Assembly (NCBI GenBank): GCA_004293645.1
Contig: REAB01000049.1
Location: 62,001 to 126,000, forward strand
Direction: 5' to 3'
From: Cytophagia bacterium
Lineage (GTDB): Bacteria > Bacteroidota > Bacteroidia > Cytophagales > Spirosomataceae
DNA length: 64,000 bases
Of the stretch, positions 37,132 to 45,926 are shown piece after piece. The notes below the pieces were generated by a model. It searched no databases. It was not told where the DNA came from and was given only the letters and a program-made list of their open reading frames with translations. The stretch's first letter is position 1, and the number at the start of each line of letters is the position of its first letter. Made by a program: the position numbers and the translations under genes.

Positions 37132-39840
37132 TCAATATTTCACCAAATCACCATTTTCTACATTAACAGATTGAACCATTGAAACGGCTTCCTCTGCTAT
37201 GACTAATAAGTAGAATAGTTTATCCAGATTGATGGCATTTTCAATGTGAATACTTTTTAATTCAGCAATTGCACTATCAAGTGAAATAAATCCAAAAATG
37301 TCCTCAAAAATAAATGGTTTTATGATTTGCAAATTTGGGTTTATTAAAGATTGAAATCTAACTTGTCGTTGTAATGTTCTTGGTTGCATACTTAGGACTC
37401 TTGTCAGCATAGTTCTATCAATTGATGGTAATTGATTTATTACTTCTAAAGTTTGATTAGAGACTTTATCTTCATTTTTGTTAAAATTAAGATAATCTGT
37501 AATTTTTGGGATAGCCATTGCCTGAGGTCTAAAGGTACCCGCAAACATATTACGGCTTTGAATTTCTGAATCTATGTTTCTCAATAAATTCTCTTGTCTA
37601 TTATAGCCTTGTTCTAATAGTGCCAACATATTCAATATTTCGTTCACCATCCGAACGAATCCATCTACACCACCATAAGAACCTGGTACAAGTGCTTCGT
37701 GCCAGCTTGTATGTTTTTTGGGTTGAGCAAGAACATCCCAAGTCATATCATTGAAAATAGTCTGCCATGGACGCGGGAAAGATTGGCTATAAACTTGTGC
37801 TGCTTTATTTACTAATCTACTGTTCTGTAAGATTGACTTAAGTTGTGTAATAGACGGGGCAAAAGCATTGAAATCATTTCTCATGGACGCGATAAAATCA
37901 TTGGCCGAGACAGTCATTAAATCTTTATCTGCTGGTGTAAAACCCGCAAATTCGGTTGGATAAATGTATTTGAATAAATAACAATGCCTTACCATTAAAT
38001 CCCATGTGCTTCCTAATGATACATAAAAATTAATGGCTGGCTTATAGAATAGAGATGCTGTATTTATTTCAGTATTATCATTTCTATAAATTTTTTGATA
38101 AAAACGATGTGGTGTAATTGCCGTTAAAAGACTCGCTGTGTATTGTTGAGAAGACCATAAACCAAATCTACTTGGTTTCCCAAATAATTTCATCATTTGT
38201 GATGGGTCAGGTGTGTTCGTTAAACCTGGTGCATAAACACTCGTGGTGGACATAGCTAAGTAGCGTTCACCAATTGCATTTAGAACAGCTTCTCCTCCAT
38301 CGCAACTTCCATCTAAAACTGCTAAATCGACCCCCTTATTTCCTAATAACTGAAAGGATTGAGCAAATGGAACGTAGTCCACAATTGCACCGTCTTCAAA
38401 TTGTAGGATGTGCGTCAACGAAATACTTTTTGTAGTATTACCTATTGCTCTGGAACTACCTCCATGACCAGCGATATAAACAAAAAGCCTATCAGATGAC
38501 TTTAAGTATGTTGATAATCTTTTTAATTTTTCAATACCAACGGGGCCATTTGGAATGACATACATCGTGTACCCTCTATTTCTTAGGAATGTAGTTGTAT
38601 TGGCAACAGCACTTCCCCATTGCGAATGACTAATTATCAAACTATAGGATTGACCTAAACCACACTCTAAATCATTGTCCCCTGTGTTTAATAACCAACC
38701 ACCGAAACGTGTACCATTCGGAGACATTGTTAGAGGTGTGAAAGTATTAGCCGTTTGTTTTAAAATACCCATTCCCCAAGGAGAAGTAATCAATAACTCA
38801 TGACTACCGTCTGCATCAAAATCAGCAGATACGTTGATTCTGTTATCACGAGTGTTAAGAAGCCAGCCACCAAAACGAGTCCCATTTTGTGCCATTAATG
38901 AGGATTGAAGTATATTTCCATTAAGTTTTAAAAGTGCCAAACCCCAATCACTACTTACAATGATTTCATGCCTACCATCACCGTCAAAATCGCCTGTAAG
39001 GTTCATTTTATCGGTTCTACTGTTGAGTTGCCAGCTACCTAAAAAGTCGTTTGAATTTGCTATACTTATGGTGGTTAATCTTGAATTTTGAAATTGTAAG
39101 ATTCCAATTTTATTTTCATTACTAACTAATATTTCCATTCTGCCGTCCCCATCAAAGTCTGCCGTTACTTCAAATCTATCTGTAATAGTATTTACAGTCC
39201 AATCTCCAATTCGAGTATTATTTGCCGCCATGGCAATTGAAGTCAGGGTAGTTCCATTGAATTTCAGAATTCCTATTCCCCAGGGTGAAGTAGCTAAAAT
39301 TTCTATTTGCCCGTCACCGTCAAAATCTCCAACGAGGGTAAAAAGATTATCATCTGTATTCAGTAACCACTCTCCAAATCTCACCCCATTTGGCTGAAGC
39401 ATTAATGTATTAATTTGACCATTTTCAAACTTTAACATACCAATTCCCCATGGACTTGTAATTAATACTTCTTCTTTCCCATCACGGTTGAAATCAGCGG
39501 AAAACAAAAATTGATTATCCGCAGTGTTTATTATCCAACCACCATGACGTGTTCCATTTTGTGCCATAGCAATAGATGTCAGATTACCGTTAATGAGTTT
39601 TAACATCCCAATTCCCCAAGGACTTGACATTAAGATTTCGGCTTTACCATCACCATCAAAATCACCTTTGAGTTCGGTATTATTATCACTTGTATTTAGT
39701 AACCATTCTCCAAATCTTGTGTTGTTTGGCGACATCATTTGCATAGCCATAGTTGATTGAGATAGATTCATTATCCCTAAACCCCAAGGGCTGGCAATTA
39801 AAATATCAGTTTTCCCATCACCATTAAAGTCAGTTTTCAT
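37132..39840 (-). CDS. FG-GAP repeat protein with caspase-like (clan CD) protease domain
   Basis: 902 residues without a signal peptide or membrane segment, so probably cytoplasmic. Residues 4-395 hold seven repeats of exactly 56 residues, each starting with a calcium-loop motif such as FDGDGKAEIL, followed by SPWGIGML and ending RFGEWLLNT-DN; they begin at 5, 61, 117, 173, 229, 285 and 341. Seven blades suit a closed propeller. Residues about 398-565 look like a clan CD cysteine protease: H459 in VYIAGHGG and C513 in AVLDGSCDGGEA after hydrophobic strands, with spacing usual for caspase/clostripain folds. Residues 566-902 are largely helical with no domain I recognise. It is the only large gene on an AT-rich insertion. 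A sensor-protease role is inference. Confidence 0.75.
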   Translation of the reverse strand: MKTDFNGDGKTDILIASPWGLGIMNLSQSTMAMQMMSPNNTRFGEWLLNTSDNNTELKGDFDGDGKAEILMSSPWGIGMLKLINGNLTSIAMAQNGTRHGGWIINTADNQFLFSADFNRDGKEEVLITSPWGIGMLKFENGQINTLMLQPNGVRFGEWLLNTDDNLFTLVGDFDGDGQIEILATSPWGIGILKFNGTTLTSIAMAANNTRIGDWTVNTITDRFEVTADFDGDGRMEILVSNENKIGILQFQNSRLTTISIANSNDFLGSWQLNSRTDKMNLTGDFDGDGRHEIIVSSDWGLALLKLNGNILQSSLMAQNGTRFGGWLLNTRDNRINVSADFDADGSHELLITSPWGMGILKQTANTFTPLTMSPNGTRFGGWLLNTGDNDLECGLGQSYSLIISHSQWGSAVANTTTFLRNRGYTMYVIPNGPVGIEKLKRLSTYLKSSDRLFVYIAGHGGSSRAIGNTTKSISLTHILQFEDGAIVDYVPFAQSFQLLGNKGVDLAVLDGSCDGGEAVLNAIGERYLAMSTTSVYAPGLTNTPDPSQMMKLFGKPSRFGLWSSQQYTASLLTAITPHRFYQKIYRNDNTEINTASLFYKPAINFYVSLGSTWDLMVRHCYLFKYIYPTEFAGFTPADKDLMTVSANDFIASMRNDFNAFAPSITQLKSILQNSRLVNKAAQVYSQSFPRPWQTIFNDMTWDVLAQPKKHTSWHEALVPGSYGGVDGFVRMVNEILNMLALLEQGYNRQENLLRNIDSEIQSRNMFAGTFRPQAMAIPKITDYLNFNKNEDKVSNQTLEVINQLPSIDRTMLTRVLSMQPRTLQRQVRFQSLINPNLQIIKPFIFEDIFGFISLDSAIAELKSIHIENAINLDKLFYLLVIAEEAVSMVQSVNVENGDLVKY

Positions 39841-39964
39841 AATTAAAAAATGTTTAAGTTGATAATTAAATTTTTATTTAAATATGACTAATAGATATGT
39901 ATGTTTGATTTATTATTTATCTATCGGTATAAACTCTTATTTAACGGTTAGATTTTTTAAAAAT

Positions 39965-40021
39965 CAATAAAGGTATTCCAATATCACTTTAAGAGAAAGT
40001 AATATTGGAATACCTTTATTG
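39965..40021. repeat. 26-bp near-perfect inverted repeat
   Basis: 39965-39990 pairs with 39996-40021 around a 5-base loop with one mismatch (inner part CACTTT/AAAGTA). It ends six bases before the IS remnant and lies upstream of the caspase-like gene, so it may be a terminator, an operator or a trace of another element. Confidence 0.7.
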
Positions 40022-40027
40022 CTCATG

Positions 40028-40301
40028 TGTAAATTATGGTGAGCCTTGAAAATCAAGAAAAAATCAAAAAAAAGCATAGCTCTTATCTCTTGAATGTAAG
40101 GTAAACCGCTCTTACTCTTTTTATGTAGAATTTGTTCTGGCGGCAAAATATGCCCACATTTACAAGCCAATCCCGAAGGATGAAGCACTCGGTGTAATAA
40201 AAAGTAACATGAGTCGTAACTCATTAATTCTTGGATAGGGAAATAAGCTATATAGCATCTTTTTTGACCAAAAATACTGCATCGTATCACCATAATTTAC
40301 A
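40028..40301 (-). mobile_element. IS remnant, 274 bp, with 15-bp terminal inverted repeats
   Basis: TGTAAATTATGGTGA at 40028-40042 and its complement at 40287-40301 bound the element. A minus-strand frame reads YFPIQELMSYDSCYFLLHRV then ACKCGHILPPEQILHKKSKS, which resembles the zinc-ribbon N-terminus of IS1595-like transposases; the rest of the enzyme is missing. It is therefore a non-autonomous, MITE-like remnant. The family assignment is from memory of similar proteins. Confidence 0.65.
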
Positions 40302-40368
40302 CAAGAGCAAAAAATAAATGCCCATGCTGGAAGATTTATACACCGATTTACAAAACAAAAGCAGCCCA
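40301..40368. repeat. Right 68-bp direct repeat flanking the insertion
   Basis: Contains a copy of the ftsZ end and the true start of alkD. It begins at the last base of the right terminal repeat. Confidence 0.9.
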
Positions 40369-41019
40369 GAACGGGCTGTTTTTGTTTCACGATTTTTTAA
40401 AACAGGGAAAGGCCAATACGGCGAAGGCGATATTTTTGCGGGCATAAGCAATCCTGACGCACGCGCAATTGCAAAAAAACACGCGCAACTTCCACTGACT
40501 GACATAGAGAAATTACTGCAAAACCCCATTCACGAATACCGATTTGTGGCATTGGTTTTATTAACAAATCGTTTTACTAAAAGCAACACCGACCAACGAG
40601 AGTCGTTAGTAGCTTGTTATTTACGCAACCTACGTTTTGTTAATAATTGGGATTTAGTAGATACTTCTTGCCACAAAATAATTGGACCATATCTACTAAA
40701 CAAAGACCGTAGTTTGCTCTATGAGTTGGTAGAAAGCTCTGATTTATGGACGCAGCGAATCTCCATTATTTCAACTTTTCATTTTATTTCCAAAGGTCAG
40801 TTTAGCGACACCTTACGCTTGGCGGCCCACCTATTGCCACACCCACACGACCTTATACACAAAGCCGTTGGGTGGATGCTGCGCGAGGTAGGTAAACGTG
40901 ACGAGTTGGTCTTAGAGGAGTTTTTGGGCGAACACACCCGTCAAATGCCCCGCACTGCACTACGGTACGCCATTGAGAAGTTTCCCGAATCTAAACGCAA
41001 GTATTATTTGGCACTTTGA
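40318..41019 (+). CDS. alkD: DNA alkylation repair protein, AlkD-like HEAT-repeat glycosylase
   Basis: 233 residues, all helical HEAT-like repeats. Family blocks [35 protein letters not shown] and [15 protein letters not shown] are present, including the Trp/Asp residues that in AlkD frame the lesion. It should remove N3- and N7-alkylpurines. Its natural upstream neighbour was ftsZ; the insertion has pushed it 3.4 kb away, and its first 51 bases are duplicated beside ftsZ. Its expression may now depend on the insertion. Confidence 0.92.
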   Translation: MPMLEDLYTDLQNKSSPERAVFVSRFFKTGKGQYGEGDIFAGISNPDARAIAKKHAQLPLTDIEKLLQNPIHEYRFVALVLLTNRFTKSNTDQRESLVACYLRNLRFVNNWDLVDTSCHKIIGPYLLNKDRSLLYELVESSDLWTQRISIISTFHFISKGQFSDTLRLAAHLLPHPHDLIHKAVGWMLREVGKRDELVLEEFLGEHTRQMPRTALRYAIEKFPESKRKYYLAL

Positions 41020-41047
41020 GGGTACGATTAAAATCTTAGTATCTTTG
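41015..41047 (+). promoter_or_regulatory. Promoter of accD with -33 and -7 elements
   Basis: TTTG (41015-41018, overlapping the alkD stop), 21 bases, then TATCTTTG (41040-41047). The accD ATG at 41111 follows after a leader of about 60 bases. Confidence 0.65.
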
Positions 41048-41110
41048 AGCCGTCAAATGACTTTTTGTTTTTTATTTGACACTCCAACTTCAAAACTCGA
41101 CACTTCTTAT

Positions 41111-41953
41111 ATGTCTTGGTTTACACGAAAAGAACGGGGTATTCAAACCCCAACTGAAATGAAACGCGAAGCCCCCGACGGGCTTTGGTATCAATGTTCC
41201 AATTGCAAACACGTCATGCACACGCGCGAACACAAGCTCAATGCGTTTACGTGCGTGAAGTGCAATTACCACGACAAAATCGGTTCGGAAGCCTATTTTA
41301 GTATTTTATTTGACGACGGCGAATACACCGAACTCGACAAAAATATGCTTTCGGGCGACCCGCTGCAATTTGAAGATACCAAAAAATATCCCGACCGAAT
41401 CAGAGATACCGTTAAAAAAACGGGCTTGCGCGATGCCGTTCGGAGTGCTTATGGTAAAATGGACAACATCGACATTGTGATTTCGTGCATGGATTTTAAT
41501 TTTGTGGGTGGCTCAATGGGCTCGGTAGTAGGAGAGAAGATAGCCCGCGCCATTGACCACGCCATCAAACACAAAATTCCTTTTTTAATGATTTCGCGTT
41601 CGGGTGGTGCCCGCATGATGGAAGCGGGATATTCGTTGATGCAAATGGCCAAAACATCAGCCAAGTTGGCCTTGCTCTCAGAAGCCAAGATTCCATACAT
41701 ATCGCTCTTAACCGACCCCACCACGGGCGGCGTAACGGCCTCTTTTGCCATGTTAGGCGACTTTAACATTGCCGAACCTGGTGCTTTGATTGGCTTCGCT
41801 GGACCGCGCGTTATTCGTGAAACCATCGGCAAAGATTTGCCCAAAGGGTTTCAAAGCGCCGAGTTTGTACTCGAACACGGTTTCTTAGATTTCATAGTTG
41901 ACCGCAAAGACCTCAAAGACAAATTGTCGAGTTTGCTGCTCATGTTGCAATAA
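41111..41953 (+). CDS. accD: Acetyl-CoA carboxylase carboxyltransferase subunit beta
   Basis: 280 residues from [20 protein letters not shown]. The N-terminal zinc finger uses CSNC and CVKC around residues 29-51; the crotonase-like carboxyltransferase core has [22 protein letters not shown] and [18 protein letters not shown]. Together with AccA it moves the carboxyl group from biotin to acetyl-CoA, the first step of fatty acid synthesis. The start was chosen because a promoter lies inside the longer frame. Confidence 0.97.
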   Translation: MSWFTRKERGIQTPTEMKREAPDGLWYQCSNCKHVMHTREHKLNAFTCVKCNYHDKIGSEAYFSILFDDGEYTELDKNMLSGDPLQFEDTKKYPDRIRDTVKKTGLRDAVRSAYGKMDNIDIVISCMDFNFVGGSMGSVVGEKIARAIDHAIKHKIPFLMISRSGGARMMEAGYSLMQMAKTSAKLALLSEAKIPYISLLTDPTTGGVTASFAMLGDFNIAEPGALIGFAGPRVIRETIGKDLPKGFQSAEFVLEHGFLDFIVDRKDLKDKLSSLLLMLQ

Positions 41954-41965
41954 AATTGCCTACTT

Positions 41966-42937
41966 ATGCGCTTGGTTTCTCACCCCGTTTTGTGCAACTA
42001 CTACCTTACGTACCGCTGCAACGCAACGTGTAGTTTTTGCGATATTTGGGAAAAACCATCGCCCTACGTAACCCTCGAAAACGCCAAAGAAAACTTTCGT
42101 GATTTAAAAAAATTAGGAGTTAAAGTAATTGACTTCACGGGCGGCGAACCCTTACTGCACCGCCAATTACCCGACTTACTGCGCGAGGCCAAACAATTGG
42201 GCTTTATCACAACTGTAACTTCCAACGGGCTGCTTTACCCAAAGTACGCCGAAAAACTGCGGGGCTTGATTGATATGCTCCACTTTTCGCTCGACTCTCC
42301 CAACCGCGACGAACACGACCAATCGAGGGGAGTGAAGTGTTTTGACAAAGTAATGGAGTCTATTGGCATCAGTAAGGCTTTTGGCGAACGCCCTGATATT
42401 TTGTTTACGGTGTTTGAAAAAAATATTTCTCAAATTAAACAAGTCTGGGAAGAGGTCTGTTTGCCCCACAATTTGGTCTTGATTCTCAATCCTGTGTTTG
42501 AATACAACAGCGTAGGCGGCAATTTATCAAAAGAAGCACTTGCCGAACTAACCTACTGGGGGAAGCAACGAAATATCTATCTCAACGATGGTTTTGTGCA
42601 ACTGCGCTTAGACGGCGGCAACCACGTCGAAAAACCCGTTTGCCGCGCGGGCAGTACCACGGTTGTCATTTCGCCCGAAAATAAATTGGTTTTGCCTTGC
42701 TATCACTTGGGTTTAAAAGAATTTGAAATAAACGGTAAACTTCATTTCTTATATCAATCGGCAGAAGTTCAAAAACTCATCGCCCTCGAAGGCCGCCTAC
42801 CCGCCTGCGAAGGCTGCGCCATCAATTGCTACATGCAACCGTCGTTTGCGGTCGAAATTAGCAAATATTGGTGGAAAGCCCTACCCAGTACGCTCAAATA
42901 CAACCGAATGAAAGGCACTTGGAAGCAATTATTCTGA
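41966..42937 (+). CDS. Radical SAM protein
   Basis: 323 residues. The 4Fe-4S/SAM motif CNATCSFC lies at about residues 18-25, followed by DFTGGEPLLH and VTSNGLL, typical of radical SAM barrels. A C-terminal cysteine set (CRAG, LPCYHLG, CEGCAINC) could bind an auxiliary cluster, as in SPASM-like proteins. The substrate is not evident. It begins 12 bases after accD, so it is probably in the same operon. Confidence 0.88.
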   Translation: MRLVSHPVLCNYYLTYRCNATCSFCDIWEKPSPYVTLENAKENFRDLKKLGVKVIDFTGGEPLLHRQLPDLLREAKQLGFITTVTSNGLLYPKYAEKLRGLIDMLHFSLDSPNRDEHDQSRGVKCFDKVMESIGISKAFGERPDILFTVFEKNISQIKQVWEEVCLPHNLVLILNPVFEYNSVGGNLSKEALAELTYWGKQRNIYLNDGFVQLRLDGGNHVEKPVCRAGSTTVVISPENKLVLPCYHLGLKEFEINGKLHFLYQSAEVQKLIALEGRLPACEGCAINCYMQPSFAVEISKYWWKALPSTLKYNRMKGTWKQLF

Positions 42938-42967
42938 GCTATCTTTTTATTGTTTCTACAACCTTCT

Positions 42968-42975
42968 TAGCTTTG
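42968..42975 (+). promoter_or_regulatory. TAnnTTTG promoter element for ybeY
   Basis: TAGCTTTG lies 91 bases before the ybeY ATG. No well-spaced -33 element was seen. Confidence 0.45.
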
Positions 42976-43066
42976 CGAACCTTTTGTTTTTCAATGGGTT
43001 AGTGTTGTATTTACTCTTTCCTATTATGTCTTAGAAACCGCCTATTATTCTCAAAAACAAACGATT

Positions 43067-43480
43067 ATGATTCATTTTTTTAGCGAAGACATTAGTTTTA
43101 AAGTACCAAACATACGCCAAACAAAGGCTTGGTTGAAAGCCACCGCCCAAGCTGAGGGTTTCAAACTGAACCAACTCAATTACATTTTTTGTTCAGATGA
43201 ATACCTCTTAGGTGTCAATCGGCAATATTTGAATCACGATTTTTATACCGATATTATTACCTTCGACAACGGAGAAATAGAAAGAGAAATAGAAGGCGAT
43301 ATTTTTGTGAGTATTGAGCGGGTTCGTGAAAATGCCACAGAATTTAAAAAAACTTTTGAAGAAGAATTAAAACGGGTTTTGGTTCACGGTGTTTTGCACC
43401 TGTCGGGCTACGGCGACAAAACCGAGGAGGAAGAAAAAACAATGCGCGAAAAAGAAAACTTTTATCTCCATTTATATTAA
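43067..43480 (+). CDS. ybeY: Endoribonuclease YbeY, rRNA maturation
   Basis: 137 residues. UPF0054 fold with the metal motif HGVLHLSGYGDKTEEEE near residues 105-120. The first two histidines are present; the third, part of GYDH in most bacteria, is replaced by Asp (GYGD), a variant I associate with Bacteroidota. NHDFYTDIITFDN matches the family block upstream. It acts in 16S rRNA 3-prime processing and ribosome quality control. mnmG follows after about 120 bases that contain a parS-like site. Confidence 0.9.
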   Translation: MIHFFSEDISFKVPNIRQTKAWLKATAQAEGFKLNQLNYIFCSDEYLLGVNRQYLNHDFYTDIITFDNGEIEREIEGDIFVSIERVRENATEFKKTFEEELKRVLVHGVLHLSGYGDKTEEEEKTMREKENFYLHLY

Positions 43481-43497
43481 TAATATTTCTTGTGAAA

Positions 43498-43513
43498 CTT
43501 TCCACGTGAAACA
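43498..43513. promoter_or_regulatory. parS-like ParB-binding site
   Basis: CTTTCCACGTGAAACA; read in reverse it matches 14 of 16 positions of the degenerate parS consensus TGTTNCACGTGNAACA, with a perfect CACGTG core and one full half site. It is flanked by TTGTGAAA (43490-43497) and TTTCACAA (43524-43531). Confidence 0.5.
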
Positions 43514-43598
43514 TTTGCAAGATTTTCACAAAGCCAACATTGTTTTCACGATTAAATAAACACAATTACTTTTTACAAAAAAATAAAATATTATTATA

Positions 43599-45461
43599 AT
43601 GTTTCCACAGTATGATGTCATTGTAGTTGGAGCTGGTCACGCAGGTTGCGAAGCTGCCGCCGCTGCCGCCAACATGGGTTCAAAAACATTGCTCGTTACA
43701 ATGAACATGAACACCATTGCCCAAATGTCGTGCAACCCTGCCATGGGCGGCGTGGCCAAAGGACAAATAGTTCGTGAAATAGACGCGCTCGGCGGGCAGT
43801 CGGGTATAGTGAGCGACAAAACCATGATTCAGTTCCGAATGTTGAACCGCTCCAAAGGCCCCGCCATGTGGAGCCCGCGCTGCCAAAGCGACCGAATGCG
43901 CTTTGCCGAAGAGTGGCGAATGACGCTCGAACGCACCAAAAATGTTGATTTTTGGCAAGATACTGTGCGCGAAATCATCGTAAAAGACGGACGCGTAGTG
44001 GGCATTAAAACCAATTTGGGCGTAGAAATTTTAGGCAAAACCGTAGTACTTACTAACGGCACTTTTTTGAATGGTTTGATTCACATTGGCGAAAAAAACT
44101 TTGGTGGTGGCAGGGTAGGGGAGAAGTCAACAACGGGAATAACCGAACAACTCATTGAATTGGGCTTTGAAAGTGGCCGCATGAAAACGGGTACACCACC
44201 ACGCGTGGACGGACGTTCGCTTGATTACACACGCATGGAAGAACAGCCTGGCGACGAAAATCCAAGCCAGTTTTCTTACACCAATACCCCCAAATTGACC
44301 AATCAACGCAGCTGCTGGATAACTTACACCAACGAAGATGTACACGCTGTTTTGCGGACGGGCTTTGACAAATCGCCCATGTTTACGGGTCGAATCAAAG
44401 GCTTAGGCCCACGCTATTGCCCATCGGTTGAAGATAAAATCAATCGATTTGCCGATAAAGATCGCCACCAAATTTTTGTAGAACCAGAAGGCTGGGAAAC
44501 CGTAGAAGTCTATGTAAATGGGTTTTCTACCTCGCTGCCAGAAGATATTCAGTACAAAGCCATGCGGCTCATTCCTGGTTTTGAAAACGCCCGAATGTTT
44601 CGGCCAGGCTACGCCATTGAATACGATTACTTTCCGCCCACCCAACTCAAACTAACGCTCGAAACGCACTTGATAAAAAACCTATTTTTTGCGGGACAAA
44701 TAAACGGCACCACGGGCTACGAAGAAGCCGCTTGCCAGGGTTTGATGGCGGGCATCAACGCCCACCAAAATGCGCAAGAAAAAGAGGCTTTCGTGCTCAA
44801 ACGTTCGGAAGCATACATTGGCGTTTTGATTGACGACTTGGTAAACAAAGGCACCGATGAACCCTACCGAATGTTTACGTCGCGGGCAGAATACCGCACC
44901 TTGCTGCGGCAAGACAACGCCGACATCAGGCTCACTGAAAAAGGCTACGGCATTGGTTTGGCAGATGCCACAAGGCTCGAACGGGTGCAACAAAAAATAA
45001 GCAACGCCCAGCAAATTGTGGAACAACTCCGCACCACGAAGGTAAGCCCCGATGCCGTAAATGGGTATTTGGAACAAAAAGGAATGGCTACGCTGCGCGA
45101 AAAACAGTCCCTGCAACAGTTTCTTAAACGGCCTGACATTGAGATGCAGCAAATAAAAGAAATGAGCGAGGCATTCAGCCAATTCTTGCAACCCTTCGAT
45201 GAGGAGTCAATTGAACAAGCTGTCATCAATGTGAAGTACGAGAGCTACATTGAGAAAGAACGACTCATGGTAGAAAAAATGACCAAACTCGAAGACTTGG
45301 CCATCATCGGTTCATTCGATTACGACCGTGTGTCGGCGTTGTCTTTTGAAGGTCGCCAAAAACTCAAAAAGCTACGCCCCCAAACCCTCGGCCAAGCCTC
45401 CCGCATCAGCGGTGTAAGTCCGTCCGATGTGTCGGTGCTGTTGGTTTATTTGGGACGGTAA
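43599..45461 (+). CDS. mnmG: tRNA uridine 5-carboxymethylaminomethyl modification enzyme MnmG (GidA)
   Basis: 620 residues, FAD protein that with MnmE modifies U34 of several tRNAs. FAD loop GAGHAGCEAAAAAANMG near residues 11-27, then CNPAMGGVAKG, GTFLNGLIHIG, PRYCPSVEDK and GQINGTTGYEEAACQGLMAG are intact, with the helical C-terminal MnmE-binding domain. Length is normal. mnmG is often near the replication origin; here a DnaA-box cluster lies 3 kb downstream. A strong hairpin terminator follows. Confidence 0.97.
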   Translation: MFPQYDVIVVGAGHAGCEAAAAAANMGSKTLLVTMNMNTIAQMSCNPAMGGVAKGQIVREIDALGGQSGIVSDKTMIQFRMLNRSKGPAMWSPRCQSDRMRFAEEWRMTLERTKNVDFWQDTVREIIVKDGRVVGIKTNLGVEILGKTVVLTNGTFLNGLIHIGEKNFGGGRVGEKSTTGITEQLIELGFESGRMKTGTPPRVDGRSLDYTRMEEQPGDENPSQFSYTNTPKLTNQRSCWITYTNEDVHAVLRTGFDKSPMFTGRIKGLGPRYCPSVEDKINRFADKDRHQIFVEPEGWETVEVYVNGFSTSLPEDIQYKAMRLIPGFENARMFRPGYAIEYDYFPPTQLKLTLETHLIKNLFFAGQINGTTGYEEAACQGLMAGINAHQNAQEKEAFVLKRSEAYIGVLIDDLVNKGTDEPYRMFTSRAEYRTLLRQDNADIRLTEKGYGIGLADATRLERVQQKISNAQQIVEQLRTTKVSPDAVNGYLEQKGMATLREKQSLQQFLKRPDIEMQQIKEMSEAFSQFLQPFDEESIEQAVINVKYESYIEKERLMVEKMTKLEDLAIIGSFDYDRVSALSFEGRQKLKKLRPQTLGQASRISGVSPSDVSVLLVYLGR

Positions 45462-45480
45462 GAGTTTGTGTTTTATTAAG

Positions 45481-45520
45481 AAAAAGGAAGCCCGAACAGT
45501 GTTGTTCGGGCTTCCTTTTT
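45481..45520. terminator. Bidirectional terminator after mnmG
   Basis: An 18-bp perfect stem (AAAAAGGAAGCCCGAACA with its complement) around a GTGT loop, with A and T flanks for both directions. The core GAAGCCCGAACA recurs at 46120. Confidence 0.9.
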
Positions 45521-45566
45521 TAAAACAAAATAACTAATCAAGGTTTTAATGAGTTAATCTTAACTT

Positions 45567-45926
45567 TTAATAATTTTTATTTAAAAACACTTTAATCAAC
45601 TTTGCTTCGCTGGTAAACGTATTGTAATGAATACCCAGCTTACCAATCGTTTCACCTTGACAATTATAAATATAACACATTGGACACGAAACTGCTGGGT
45701 TGACGAGAACAATATATACCTCATTTCTAAACACCGCAGATGATACAGTCAAGGGGCCACTTTTAGGCTGCTGGAAACGTTTAACCACGTCATTCAACCA
45801 GGGTAATTCCTCAATAGGATTTTCCTTATAACATTTGGCTATTTCTTCTGGAGCAATAACTTCTTTTGAACAAGCCATTAATATTATTAGAACAAACGCT
45901 GATAGCACTGCAAAATATTTTTTCAT
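45567..45926 (-). CDS. Small lipoprotein, hypothetical
   Basis: 119 residues with a lipoprotein signal ending in the lipobox LMAC. The mature part has a Cys pair (SCPMC) and another Cys (YNC) that could form disulfides. The central text (NEVYIVLVNPAVSCPMCYIYNCQGE) suggests a compact beta structure. I recognise no family. Another small lipoprotein gene follows the same layout upstream, with an equivalent terminator. Confidence 0.75.
   Translation of the reverse strand: MKKYFAVLSAFVLIILMACSKEVIAPEEIAKCYKENPIEELPWLNDVVKRFQQPKSGPLTVSSAVFRNEVYIVLVNPAVSCPMCYIYNCQGETIGKLGIHYNTFTSEAKLIKVFLNKNY

Larger units (their letters stand above)
36902..40301. mobile_element. Insertion with terminal inverted repeats carrying a caspase-like gene
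   Basis: The outer ends are TGTAAATTATGGTGA at 36902-36916 and its reverse complement at 40287-40301. Outside them lie 68-bp direct repeats. Inside are one 2.7-kb gene on the minus strand and a 274-bp IS remnant with the same ends. The interior is visibly AT-rich: line 38041-38100 has 12 G+C in 60, against 36 of 60 at 34801-34860 in ftsA (two lines, illustrative only). No intact transposase is present. Ancestrally ftsZ and alkD were adjacent. Confidence 0.75.

Noticed and set aside
37132-39840. FG-GAP gene considered as a secreted adhesin or integrin-like surface protein
   Set aside because: No signal peptide, no lipobox and no T9SS C-terminal domain; the His/Cys core fits a protease better.
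40160-40529. Minus-strand frames of 76 and 80 residues near the alkD start
   Set aside because: One is an alternative frame of the IS remnant and the other is antisense to alkD.
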